From contig NZ_JBHTLQ010000009.1 of NCBI RefSeq assembly GCF_042679085.1, positions 1 through 64,000 on the forward strand: a stretch of DNA of 64,000 bases, read 5' to 3'. Under the pieces are notes generated by a model. It was given only the letters and a program-made list of their open reading frames with translations, made no database searches and had not been told where the DNA came from. Below, one piece after another: positions 24,525 to 33,391 of the stretch; position 1 is the first letter of the stretch; each line of letters opens with the position of its first letter. Both the position numbers and the translations under genes were made by a program. This DNA comes from Phenylobacterium conjunctum. GTDB taxonomy: Bacteria > Pseudomonadota > Alphaproteobacteria > Caulobacterales > Caulobacteraceae.

Positions 24525-26801
24525 ATGAACCGTCTTTTCGCGCAGGCCTCGCCGCGCGCCCTCGCCGCCGCCGCGGCCCTTCTCGCCCTGCCCGCCGCCG
24601 CTCACGCCGCTGAGGCGGAGGTCTCCACCGACGTCAGCGAACTCATCGTCGTCGGCCAGGGCGACCGCCCCATCACCGTCCAGCCCAGGGGCCTGTCGGT
24701 CTCCCTTGGCCAGACCGAGTTTGAGGCGATCAACGCCATCAATGTCGAAGACCTGATGAAGTACGCGCCGAACTTCTTCGTGCGGAAGCGCTTCGCCGGC
24801 GACGACAACGCCGTGGTCGCCTTGCGCGGCGCCAACACGGTCCAGTCGGCCCGCACCCTGGTGCTGGTGGACGGCTTCGTGGTCTCCAACTTCCTCGGCA
24901 ACCGCTACGACTATCCGCCCAAGTGGAACGTGGTCGGCCCGGCCGAGGTGCGCCAGTTCGACATCGTCTACGGCCCCTACTCCGCCCGCTACGGCGGCAA
25001 CTCCATGGGCGGCGTCATCTCCGTCACCACCCGCGCGCCGGAGGGCCGCGAGGTCTACGCCAGCGCCCAGACCATGATCATGCCGTTCAAGGAGTACGGC
25101 TTCGACGAAACCTTCAAGGGCTACAGCGCCGAGGGCGGCCTGGCCTACAAGCAGGACGGCGGCCCCTGGAGCGTCCGCGCCGGCTTCCGCCACTTCGACA
25201 ATGTCGGCCAGTCGATGACCTACAACCTGCTGAGCCCCACCACGGGGACGGGTGTGGCGGTGACCGGCGCCTATGACGACAAGCGCCTGGCGACCCCGGT
25301 GTTCGGCGCCGCCTCACCGGTGCACGTGCTCCAGGACCAGCTTCGCGTCCGCGTCGGCTACGCCGCCGACAACGGCTGGACCTTCGAGGGCATGGGCTTC
25401 GCCTGGCTCACCAACCAGGATCTCACCGACACCCGAAGCTTCCTGAAGGACGCCGCCGGAAAGCCGATCCACCAGGGCAAGGTCACCTATGGCGGCAAGA
25501 CCTGGAACGCCACCGGCCTGACCCTGTCGGAGACCAAGCGCACCGAATACCTGGCCGGCGTCCGCGCCGCAGGGCCCCTGGCCGGCTGGGACGCCAGCCT
25601 GAACGTCTCCCGCTACTGGATCGCCAAGCAGGACGCCCGGTCCTCCAAGGACTACCTGACCGGCGCCGCCAACGGCGCGGGAACCCAGACCCTCAGCCGC
25701 ACCCCCGGCTGGCTCACGGCCGACGGCGGGCTCGAGCGACGCCTCGGCGATCACAAGCTGGCCTTCGGCTTCAACGCCAACCGCTACGAGACCGACCAGG
25801 ACGTCTACAACACCACCGCCTGGAAGGGCGCCGCGGGCAAGACCTATTCCGCCTCCACCTACGGCAAGACCAGCCTGTGGGGCCTTTGGATCGAGGATGT
25901 GGTCAGCCTGGGCGACTGGCGCCTGACCGGCGGGGTTCGCTACGACAAGTGGCGCGCCTTTGACGGCGGCATCGGCAAGCTGCTCGCCAACGCCCGCGTC
26001 GACAGCGCCTATCCCGAACGCGAGGACTCCTCGGTCAGCCCCAAGCTCAGCCTGCAGGGCCCCCTGCCCGGCGACTGGGACCTGCAGGTCTCGGTGGGCA
26101 GCGCGGTCCGCTTCCCCACCGTGGGCGAGCTGTTCCAAGGCAAGCTGGACGACGTCACCCGCCAGATCGACCCGCAGAGCTTCGATCCGAACCTGAAGCC
26201 CGAGAAGTCCAGGGACATCAGCGTCATCCTGCGCCGCAGCTTCGGCCCGGTGCGCACCACCACCAGCGTCTTCTGGCAGGACATCGACGACGCGGTCTTC
26301 AGCTTCCAGGGCCTCAACCAGTACGGCAATGTCGTCTCGTCCTATAAGAACATCGACGAGGTGCGGCAGTATGGGGTCGAGCTGATCCTCGAGGCCACCG
26401 ACATCCTGATCGACGGTCTGGACGTGGACGCCAATGTCTCCTGGATGAACGCCGAGACCATCAAGAACGCCGCGGCCACCGCCGCCGAGGGCAAGATGTT
26501 CCCGCGCATTCCGGAATGGCGGTCCAACGGCAATATCCGCTACCGGATCAACGACGCCTGGAAGGCCTCGCTGGGCTGGCGTTACGCCACCCGACCCAAT
26601 TCCGACCTGTTCGGCCTGAGCCGCGGCGACGCCTATGGCTTCCAGTCGGAATACTTCACCGTCGATGGCCGCGTGACCTGGGCCATCACCCCCAAGGCGC
26701 AGCTTGGCCTGGGCATCGACAACCTGTTCAACGACCAGGCCTATGTGGCGCACCCGCTGCCGCAACGCACCCTGGTCGTCGACATCAAGTCCCGCTGGTG
26801 A
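24525..26801 (+). CDS. TonB-dependent outer-membrane receptor
   Basis: A 758-residue receptor with a signal peptide ending AAAHAAEA and a plug domain (about residues 45-180, with VALRGANTVQSART and YGPYSARYGGNSMGGVI). A 22-strand barrel follows, ending in the aromatic residue Trp of VVDIKSRW. It would import a metal complex across the outer membrane using TonB energy. The barrel C-terminal strand (RTLVVDIKSRW) and the NLFNDQAYVAHPLP segment are typical of siderophore or metal receptors. The ligand is not evident. The PepSY gene starts 5 bp after its stop. Confidence 0.92.
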   Translation: MNRLFAQASPRALAAAAALLALPAAAHAAEAEVSTDVSELIVVGQGDRPITVQPRGLSVSLGQTEFEAINAINVEDLMKYAPNFFVRKRFAGDDNAVVALRGANTVQSARTLVLVDGFVVSNFLGNRYDYPPKWNVVGPAEVRQFDIVYGPYSARYGGNSMGGVISVTTRAPEGREVYASAQTMIMPFKEYGFDETFKGYSAEGGLAYKQDGGPWSVRAGFRHFDNVGQSMTYNLLSPTTGTGVAVTGAYDDKRLATPVFGAASPVHVLQDQLRVRVGYAADNGWTFEGMGFAWLTNQDLTDTRSFLKDAAGKPIHQGKVTYGGKTWNATGLTLSETKRTEYLAGVRAAGPLAGWDASLNVSRYWIAKQDARSSKDYLTGAANGAGTQTLSRTPGWLTADGGLERRLGDHKLAFGFNANRYETDQDVYNTTAWKGAAGKTYSASTYGKTSLWGLWIEDVVSLGDWRLTGGVRYDKWRAFDGGIGKLLANARVDSAYPEREDSSVSPKLSLQGPLPGDWDLQVSVGSAVRFPTVGELFQGKLDDVTRQIDPQSFDPNLKPEKSRDISVILRRSFGPVRTTTSVFWQDIDDAVFSFQGLNQYGNVVSSYKNIDEVRQYGVELILEATDILIDGLDVDANVSWMNAETIKNAAATAAEGKMFPRIPEWRSNGNIRYRINDAWKASLGWRYATRPNSDLFGLSRGDAYGFQSEYFTVDGRVTWAITPKAQLGLGIDNLFNDQAYVAHPLPQRTLVVDIKSRW

Positions 26802-26806
26802 GCGCC

Positions 26807-28198
26807 ATGACTGACCACGACAAGGCGACCCGCCGCATCCTCCTGCACCGGACCCTCTGGCGCTGGCATTTCTATGCCGGCCTGTTCTGCGTGCCCTTCG
26901 TCCTGATCCTGGCGATCACCGGCGCGATCTACCTGTTCAAGCCGCAGGTGAACGCCTGGCTCGACCAGCCCTACGCCCACGTCGCCCTGTCCGGGCCGGC
27001 GGCCTCGCCGGAGGCCCAGGCCCTGGCGGCGGTAGGATCGATCCCCGCCGGCCGGCTCAAGGCCTACCAGCTGCCCGACGCGCCGGACCAGGCCGTCCAG
27101 GTGCTGGTCAGCGCCAAGGGCGAGGACACCCGGGTCTGGGTTCATCCCCAGACCCTCCAGGTCCTGAAGGCGGTCCCGGAGAAGGGCCGTTTCATGCAGG
27201 TGGTCCACTGCATCCACGGCGAATTGCTGATGGGCAAGACCGGCTCGATCCTGGTCGAGCTGGCCGGGTCCTGGGCGCTCATCATGGTGCTGACGGGCCT
27301 CTATCTCTGGTGGCCGCGCGGGGCCCAGGGCCTGGCCGGGGTGGTCTATCCCCGCCTGGGCCGTGGGGGGCGGCTGTTCTGGCGTGACATTCACGCCGTC
27401 ACCGGGGTCTGGATCTCCAGCCTGGCGCTCTTCCTGCTGCTCACCGCCCTGCCCTGGACCCAGGTTTGGGGTCAGGCCTTCAAGGAGGTGCGGCGCATGG
27501 CGGTTCCGGCCGCCGTCCCCGCCGACTGGCCCACCGCCGGCAATCGCGCCCAGCCGGACGACCTGCACGCCGAGCATCGCGGGATGAAGGGCATGGCCAA
27601 CCACGACCACCTGATGCCCGGCCAGTACGCCGCCCTGAACCTCATTGTGCCCCAGGCCCAGACCCTGAACCTGGCCTATCCGGCCCTGGTCTCGCCGCCA
27701 GGCAAGCGCGCCAAGACCTGGACCGCCAAGTCCGACAGCCAGGACCGGCCCCTGCGCGAGGAGTATCGGTTCACGGCCCGCGGCGAGCGGATCGGCCACG
27801 ACGGCTTCGCCGACAAGCCCCTGCTCGACCGGGTGGTCAGCGTCGGCGTCGCCGCGCACGAGGGCCAGCTGTTCGGCCTGCCCAACCAGTTGCTGGGCGT
27901 GATCGCCGCCCTGGGCATGTCCACCCTCAGTGTCTCGGGCGTGGTGATGTGGTGGAAGCGCCGGCCGGAAAGCCGCCTCGGCGCCCCGGAGACCCTCGAC
28001 ACCCGGCCGCTCTCCATCGGCCTGGGCCTGCTGGCGCTGGCCTTCGCGGTCTTCTTGCCGGTGATGGGGATCTCCCTGGCCATCGTGATCCTGCTGGACC
28101 GCCTGGTCTTCCCGTTCATCCCGGGCCTCAGGACCTGGCTGGGCCTGGCTGGGCCTGGCGAAGGCCTAGCCCCCTCTCATCGGCGCCGTTTTGCTTGA
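26807..28198 (+). CDS. PepSY-associated transmembrane protein (metal/siderophore reductase-like)
   Basis: A 463-residue inner-membrane protein with four main helices: about residues 20-42, 145-165, 195-215 and the C-terminal pair near 360-440. HRTLWRWHFYAGLF is the hallmark start of PepSY_TM proteins. VWISSLALFLLLTALPW and MSTLSVSGVVMWWKRRP are the usual later segments. Residues of about 250-275 in the large periplasmic loop are rich in His and Met (AEHRGMKGMANHDHLM), suggesting metal contact. The family is linked to iron-siderophore reduction or metal uptake. It is co-transcribed with the receptor. Confidence 0.82.
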   Translation: MTDHDKATRRILLHRTLWRWHFYAGLFCVPFVLILAITGAIYLFKPQVNAWLDQPYAHVALSGPAASPEAQALAAVGSIPAGRLKAYQLPDAPDQAVQVLVSAKGEDTRVWVHPQTLQVLKAVPEKGRFMQVVHCIHGELLMGKTGSILVELAGSWALIMVLTGLYLWWPRGAQGLAGVVYPRLGRGGRLFWRDIHAVTGVWISSLALFLLLTALPWTQVWGQAFKEVRRMAVPAAVPADWPTAGNRAQPDDLHAEHRGMKGMANHDHLMPGQYAALNLIVPQAQTLNLAYPALVSPPGKRAKTWTAKSDSQDRPLREEYRFTARGERIGHDGFADKPLLDRVVSVGVAAHEGQLFGLPNQLLGVIAALGMSTLSVSGVVMWWKRRPESRLGAPETLDTRPLSIGLGLLALAFAVFLPVMGISLAIVILLDRLVFPFIPGLRTWLGLAGPGEGLAPSHRRRFA

Positions 28199-28221
28199 GG
28201 CGGCCCGATTCCTCGTGTCCT

Positions 28222-28249
28222 ATCCCCCTCGACGTGAGTTGAGGGGGAT
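28222..28249 (+). promoter_or_regulatory. hairpin that pairs with the amidohydrolase ribosome-binding site
   Basis: A perfect 9-bp inverted repeat, ATCCCCCTC with GAGGGGGAT (10-base loop), lies just before the ATG at 28255. The right arm is also the Shine-Dalgarno sequence, so folding of the mRNA would hide it. It could also act as a weak terminator for the upstream gene. Confidence 0.5.
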
Positions 28250-28254
28250 GATCC

Positions 28255-29712
28255 ATGCGGATCTGGGTGACGGCGGCGGCGGTTCTCGCGACCGCGGCGA
28301 TGGGCGGTTGCGCCACGACCGGAGGCGCCGCCCAGGCGGCGTCCAGGCCCAAGGCCGAGGCCAAGGCGGCGCCGAAACCGCTGCCCAAGGGGCTCGATCC
28401 CCAGGCCAGCGCCAACCCCTTCCCTTCGACCTACAAACCGCTGGCCGGCCGTCCCACCGCCATCGTCGGCGCCACAGCCCTCACCGGCACGGGCGAGCAG
28501 GTCGACAACGCCACGGTGCTGTTCAAGGACGGCAGAATAGAACAGGTGGCCGCGGGCCTTCCCGCCCCGGCCGGCTATGAGGTGATCGAGGCGAAGGGCA
28601 AGTGGGTCACCCCCGGCCTGATCGACACCCACTCGCACCTGGGGGTCTATGCCGCCCCCGCCGTCGCCGCGCATTCGGACGGCAATGAGCTGACCAATCC
28701 CACCACCCCGGAGGTCTGGGCCGAGCATTCGGTCTGGCCGCAGGACCCGCAGTTCAACACCGCCCGCGTGGGCGGGGTCACGACCCTGCTGATCCTGCCG
28801 GGCTCCGGCAACCTGATCGGCGGCCGGGGCGTCACCCTGCGCAACGTGCCGGGCCGCACCGTCCAGGACATGAAGTTCCCGGACGCGCCCTACACCCTGA
28901 AGATGGCCTGCGGTGAGAACCCCAAGCGGGTCTATGGCTCCAAGGGACGCGCGCCGTCGACCCGCATGGGCAATGTGGCCGGCTATCGCGCCGCGTGGAT
29001 CAACGCCGCGGACTACAAGCGCCGCTGGGACGACTACCGCGCCAAGGTCGAGCGCGGCGAGAAGGCCGATGCGCCGAAGCGTGACCTGGGTCTCGACACC
29101 CTGATGGGCGTGCTGAATGGCGAGATCCTGATCGAGAACCACTGCTACCGGGCCGACGAGATGGCCCAGATGATCGATATCTCCAAGGAGTTCGGCTATC
29201 GCATCACCGCCTTCCACCACGCCGTGGAGGCCTACAAGATCGCCGACAAGCTGGCCGACAACGGCATCTGCGTCGCCACCTGGACCAACTGGTGGGGCGG
29301 TAAGATGGAGATGGCCGACAGCGTCGAGGCCAATGTGCCCCTGGTGGACGCCATCAAGGGCGGCTGCGCCATCATCAAGTCCGACGACCCGGACGTGACC
29401 CAGCGCCTGAACCAGGAGGCCGCCGAGGCCCTGGCCGCCGGTCGCGCCGCAGGGCTCAACATCACCGAGGCCCAGGCCATCCGCTGGATCACCGCCAACC
29501 CGGCCAAGGCCCTGGGCATCTCCGCCCAGACCGGCAGCCTGGAAGCCGGCAAGCGAGCCGACCTGGTGATCTGGGACAAGGACCCCTTCTCGATCTACGC
29601 CCGCACGGAGCGGGTCTATGTGGACGGCGGGATCGCCTATGACCGGCGCGACTCGAGCCGCCAACCCGTGTCCGACTTCGAGCTCGGCCTCGCCCGCGAA
29701 GGAGTGCGCTGA
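28255..29712 (+). CDS. exported amidohydrolase family protein
   Basis: A 485-residue metal-dependent hydrolase with a lipoprotein-type signal (AAMGGC, Cys at about residue 19) and an Ala/Lys/Pro linker. The metal motif HxH is present in GLIDTHSHLG. Further ligands are suggested by ENHCYRADE, TAFHHAVEAYK and the late aspartate in IIKSDDPDV. The C-terminal ITANPAKALGI and KRADLVIWDKDPF are classic for the imidazolonepropionase-like group. Translation is coupled to the next gene by a one-base overlap. Substrate unknown. Confidence 0.85.
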   Translation: MRIWVTAAAVLATAAMGGCATTGGAAQAASRPKAEAKAAPKPLPKGLDPQASANPFPSTYKPLAGRPTAIVGATALTGTGEQVDNATVLFKDGRIEQVAAGLPAPAGYEVIEAKGKWVTPGLIDTHSHLGVYAAPAVAAHSDGNELTNPTTPEVWAEHSVWPQDPQFNTARVGGVTTLLILPGSGNLIGGRGVTLRNVPGRTVQDMKFPDAPYTLKMACGENPKRVYGSKGRAPSTRMGNVAGYRAAWINAADYKRRWDDYRAKVERGEKADAPKRDLGLDTLMGVLNGEILIENHCYRADEMAQMIDISKEFGYRITAFHHAVEAYKIADKLADNGICVATWTNWWGGKMEMADSVEANVPLVDAIKGGCAIIKSDDPDVTQRLNQEAAEALAAGRAAGLNITEAQAIRWITANPAKALGISAQTGSLEAGKRADLVIWDKDPFSIYARTERVYVDGGIAYDRRDSSRQPVSDFELGLAREGVR

Positions 29713-31052
29713 TGAAATCTGCCCTGATGGCCGCCTGCGCGGCCCTGGCGCTCTCTGCGCCCGCCTTCGCCGAGACCTTCGCCGTCACCCACGCCCGGGT
29801 GCTGACCGCCGGTCCAGCCGGTGAGATCGCTGACGGGACGGTCGTCGTCACCGACGGCAAGATCGTCGCGGTGGGCAAGTCCGCCGCCGTCCCCGCCGGC
29901 GCCAAGGTGATCGACGCCGCCGGCGCCGTGGTCACCCCCGGCTTCTTCGTCACTGACACCGGGCTCGGCCTGACCGAAATCTCAGCGGTGGGCGACGATC
30001 AGTCGGCCAGCAACGCCTCGGTCAGCGCCGCCTTTGACGTCCAGTACGGCCTGAACCCCAACTCGATCCTGCTGCCGGTCGCCCGGGTGGCCGGCATGAC
30101 CAGCGCGGTCGTCGTCCCCTACGCCTCGGGCGCCAATGAGGGCGATGCTGACGAAGGCGACGAGATGACCTCCGGTGGCGGGCCGGAGGGCGCGCCGGCC
30201 CATGGCCTGTTCGCCGGCCAGGCCGCGGTGATCACTCTGGCCCAGGGAACCGACATCCTGACCAGGGCCAAGGTCGCCATGGTGGTGCCGTTCGGCGACG
30301 GCGGCGCCAAGCTGGGCGGCGGAGCCCGCGGGGCCGAGATCGTGGCCTTCAAGGCTGCGCTGGACGACGTCCGCGCCTACGCCCGCAACAAGGCCGCCTA
30401 TGACCGCGGCGAATCCCGCGAGCTGGCCCTGTCCCGCGCCGACCTCGAGGCCCTGATCCCCGTGGTCCAGGGCCGCATGCCGATCCTGGCCCAGGTCCAC
30501 CGCGCCTCGGACATCCGCGCGGTGCTCAAGCTGGCCCGGGAGGAGAACCTCAAGGTGATCCTCTCCGGCGCCGAGGAGGGCTGGATGGTGGCCGACGAGA
30601 TCGCCAAGGCCGGCGTCCCCGTGGTCATGTATCCCCTGGCCGACCGGCCGGAGACTTTCGAGACCCTCAACGCGACCATGGAGAACGCCGCCAAGCTCAG
30701 CGCCGCCGGCGTGCCCCTGGCCTTCACCTATGACGGCGTCGGCCACCGGGCCCGCGAGACCCGCTACAACGCCGGCAACGCGGTCGCCCACGGGGTGCCC
30801 TACGACAAGGCCCTGGCCGCGGTGACGATCAATCCGGCCAAGATGTTCGGGGTGGCCGACCGCAAGGGCTCGCTGGAGCCCGGCAAGGACGCCGACCTGG
30901 TCATCTGGTCCGGCGACCCCTTCGAGCCCCTGACCCAGGCCAAGGCGGTGTTCATCCAGGGCGTCGCCCAGCCGATGACCTCCCGTCAGCTCGAACTGCG
31001 CGACCGCTACAAGGACCTCTCCCGGCCCCTGCCGCCGGCCTATACGCACTAG
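29712..31052 (+). CDS. amidohydrolase-like protein lacking the HxH metal motif
   Basis: A 446-residue exported protein (signal peptide ending PAFAET) related to the preceding amidohydrolase. It keeps the N-terminal composite domain (VVTDGKIVAVG) and the C-terminal TINPAKMFGV and KDADLVIWSGDPF. Where the HxH motif should follow VVTPGFF, it reads VTDTGLGL, so two metal ligands are missing. It may be a non-catalytic partner of the first protein or use a changed site. The start ATG shares one base with the previous stop (TGATG). Confidence 0.8.
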   Translation: MKSALMAACAALALSAPAFAETFAVTHARVLTAGPAGEIADGTVVVTDGKIVAVGKSAAVPAGAKVIDAAGAVVTPGFFVTDTGLGLTEISAVGDDQSASNASVSAAFDVQYGLNPNSILLPVARVAGMTSAVVVPYASGANEGDADEGDEMTSGGGPEGAPAHGLFAGQAAVITLAQGTDILTRAKVAMVVPFGDGGAKLGGGARGAEIVAFKAALDDVRAYARNKAAYDRGESRELALSRADLEALIPVVQGRMPILAQVHRASDIRAVLKLAREENLKVILSGAEEGWMVADEIAKAGVPVVMYPLADRPETFETLNATMENAAKLSAAGVPLAFTYDGVGHRARETRYNAGNAVAHGVPYDKALAAVTINPAKMFGVADRKGSLEPGKDADLVIWSGDPFEPLTQAKAVFIQGVAQPMTSRQLELRDRYKDLSRPLPPAYTH

Positions 31053-31056
31053 AAAT

Positions 31057-31143
31057 CCCCCTCACCCAACCCTCTCCCCCAAAAGGGGGCGAGGGCTATC
31101 GCCTCCCTCTCCCCGCGTGCGGGGAGAGGGCCGGGGTGAGGGG
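31057..31143. repeat. REP-like palindrome between convergent genes
   Basis: This 87-bp element begins CCCCTCACCC and ends GGGTGAGGGG-like (GGGGTGAGGGG), with inner hairpins CTCTCCCC-GCGTGC-GGGGAGAG and CCCCCAAAAGGGGG. It fills the gap between the convergent amidohydrolase-like and GH3 genes and may stop transcription from both sides. Confidence 0.65.
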
Positions 31144-31152
31144 TAAGCCCCC

Positions 31153-33321
31153 CTAAGGCTTCATAGTCCGGGCGGTGAGCACGGCCTCGCCCTTCAGCAC
31201 CGCTGTCTCGGCGTCCGTGCCGACCCAGACCGCCACCGGACCCCCATCGATCCGCCAGCCGGGCACGTTCACGTCATAGCTGGCCAGGAGGCGCGGCTCG
31301 GCGGTCACCGACACGCGCTGGGTCTCACCAGGCTCCAGCGCCACCCGCGCCCAGCCCACCAGGCGCTGACGGCCGGCGATCCGGGCGTAGACCTGGGCGG
31401 TCTCGATCCCTGCCCGCTCCCCGGTGTTGGTGATGTCGAAGCTGGCCGTCACGGTCTCGCCGCCGACCAGCTCCAGGCCACCATGGGCGAAGCGCGTATA
31501 GGTCAGGCCAAAGCCGAACGGGAACAGCGGCTTGGCGCCCGAGCGGTCGTACCAGCGATAGCCGACATCGGCGCCTTCCGGATGCTCCACCGAGAACCGG
31601 CCCTTGTGCTGCTGCACGTCCGGATAGGAGGTCGGGATGGTCCGGCCTTCCACCGGCGGACCAAAGATCATGCCCGGGATCTCCGGGCGCACCAGGTCGT
31701 CGACGCTGCGGGGGAAGCTGATCGGCAGGCGGCCCGAGGGCGAGACCTCGCCGAACAGGATGCGCCCGATGGCCTCGCCGCCGCGCGTTCCCGGATACCA
31801 GGCCTCCAGCACCGCGTTCACCTGGTCGAGCCAGGGCATCACCACCGGAATGCCGGTCTCCAGCACCACCACGGTCTTGGGCGCGATGGCGGCGACGGCG
31901 GCGATCACCTCGTCCTGGCCGTTCGGCAGGGACAGGGTCGGCACGTCCTCGGCCTCGGTGCACCACTGGTCGGCGAAGACGATGGCCACGTCGCAGTCGC
32001 GGGCCAGCTCCACGGCCTCGGCCTTGTCCTCGCCAGAGGCGAAGCGCACCGCCACGTTCTGGGCCCGGTCGCGGATCGCCGCCATGGGCGAGGACGGAAA
32101 ATAGGTGATCGACGAGAACGCCGAGGACGGCCCCATCGACACCCGCTTCTCAATCGCCGGACCGCCCACCGGGATCACCTGGGACGAACCGCCGCCGGAC
32201 AGCACGCCCACATCCGCATGCGCCCCGATGATGGCGATCTTGCGCAGGCCCTCGCCCAGCGGCAGGACGCCGTCGTTTTTCAGGAGCACGATCCCGGCCT
32301 CAGCCGCGGCCTGGGAGATGTCGCCATTGGCGTCATAGTCCGGCTCGGTCGGCTCCGGCGGATGGTCGAACAGGCCCTTGTCGATCATCGAGCGCAGGAT
32401 GCGGTGGACCATGTCGGTCAGCCGCTCGAAGGGCACCTCGCCCTGTTCGACCGCGGTCTTCATCAGCTCGGGGCCGAAATAGACCTGCTTGTCGAGTTGG
32501 TAGCCGCTTTCCTGGTCCATGCCGGCCAGGGCCGCCTTGGCGGTGGAGTGCACCGCGCCCCAGTCGCTCATCACCCAGCCGCGCCAGTCCCAGTCCTGCT
32601 TCAGCACCTTGTTCAGCAGGAAGTCGTTCTCGCCGCACCACTCGCCGTTGACGCGGTTGTAGGCGCACATCACCGAGCCCGGATCCCCGATCTCGATGGC
32701 GATCTGGAAGGCCAGCAGGTCGCTCTCGCGCAAGGCCGCCTCGTCGATCCGCGCATCCACCACGTGGCGGCAGGTCTCCTGGTCGTTCAGGGCGAAGTGC
32801 TTGACCGTGCAGACGATGTGGTTGGACTGGGCGCCCTTCACGGCCTGGCCGGCCAGGACGCCGGACAGCAGCGGGTCTTCGCTCAAGTACTCGAAATTGC
32901 GGCCACAGCGCGGATCGCGAGTCAGGTTGCAGCCGCCGCCCAGCAGGACGTTGAAGCCCTTGGCCCAGGCTTCGCGGCCGACCATCGCCCCGCCCTCATA
33001 GGCCAGGTGCGGATCCCAGGTGGAACCCAGCGCCAGGCCGCCGGGCAGGCCGGTCGCCCCGTCGTCAGGGCGCACGCGGCGGGGGTTGGTCACGCCCAGG
33101 CTGGCGTCGGTCTCGTTCAGGGCCGGGATGTCCAGCCGCGGCACGCCGCCGATATAGCCCGCGCCGGTCAGGGCGTCGGCCGGCTTTTCCCCCTGGATCA
33201 GGTTCGGCATCGGCCCGTGGATGAGGGTGATCATCTCATCCAGGGTCAGGCGCTCGATCAGGGCGCGCGCCCGGGCGTCGGCGTCCAGGTTGGTGTCCAG
33301 CCAGGGCTTGTCGGGGCTCAT
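31153..33321 (-). CDS. glycoside hydrolase family 3 beta-glucosidase-like
   Basis: A 722-residue GH3 enzyme without a signal peptide, so probably cytoplasmic. The (alpha/beta)8 domain carries the catalytic nucleophile Asp253 in SDWGAVHS, and the KHFALNDQE and DPRCGRNFEYLSEDP motifs line the glucose site. A second alpha/beta sandwich domain and a C-terminal fibronectin-like domain (TNTGERAGIETAQVY) follow. It should release terminal beta-linked sugars. GGGAAGAG precedes the start. A TetR-type regulator is divergent, with a palindrome between the two genes. Confidence 0.88.
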   Translation of the reverse strand: MSPDKPWLDTNLDADARARALIERLTLDEMITLIHGPMPNLIQGEKPADALTGAGYIGGVPRLDIPALNETDASLGVTNPRRVRPDDGATGLPGGLALGSTWDPHLAYEGGAMVGREAWAKGFNVLLGGGCNLTRDPRCGRNFEYLSEDPLLSGVLAGQAVKGAQSNHIVCTVKHFALNDQETCRHVVDARIDEAALRESDLLAFQIAIEIGDPGSVMCAYNRVNGEWCGENDFLLNKVLKQDWDWRGWVMSDWGAVHSTAKAALAGMDQESGYQLDKQVYFGPELMKTAVEQGEVPFERLTDMVHRILRSMIDKGLFDHPPEPTEPDYDANGDISQAAAEAGIVLLKNDGVLPLGEGLRKIAIIGAHADVGVLSGGGSSQVIPVGGPAIEKRVSMGPSSAFSSITYFPSSPMAAIRDRAQNVAVRFASGEDKAEAVELARDCDVAIVFADQWCTEAEDVPTLSLPNGQDEVIAAVAAIAPKTVVVLETGIPVVMPWLDQVNAVLEAWYPGTRGGEAIGRILFGEVSPSGRLPISFPRSVDDLVRPEIPGMIFGPPVEGRTIPTSYPDVQQHKGRFSVEHPEGADVGYRWYDRSGAKPLFPFGFGLTYTRFAHGGLELVGGETVTASFDITNTGERAGIETAQVYARIAGRQRLVGWARVALEPGETQRVSVTAEPRLLASYDVNVPGWRIDGGPVAVWVGTDAETAVLKGEAVLTARTMKP

Positions 33322-33360
33322 CGGCGTCTCTTCCCTTTTGAGATTTTGTCAGACCCTATC

Positions 33361-33386
33361 CATTATTATCCGAATGGGCAATAATG
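33361..33386. promoter_or_regulatory. probable TetR operator between GH3 and tetR genes
   Basis: A perfect inverted repeat CATTATT-N12-AATAATG lies in the 70-bp divergent region. It is strikingly A/T-rich in this GC-rich genome. It would be placed to let the adjacent TetR protein control both genes. It also supports the tetR start at 33392 rather than the ATG at 33374 inside the repeat. Confidence 0.55.
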
Positions 33387-33391
33387 CGAGC

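Noticed and set aside
31057..31143. CRISPR-like short repeats
   Set aside because: The repeats here and elsewhere are single nested palindromes without regularly spaced unique spacers, and no cas gene is present.
31483..33384. 633-codon open frame on the plus strand
   Set aside because: It is antisense to the clear GH3 gene and shows no protein family; typical high-GC shadow.
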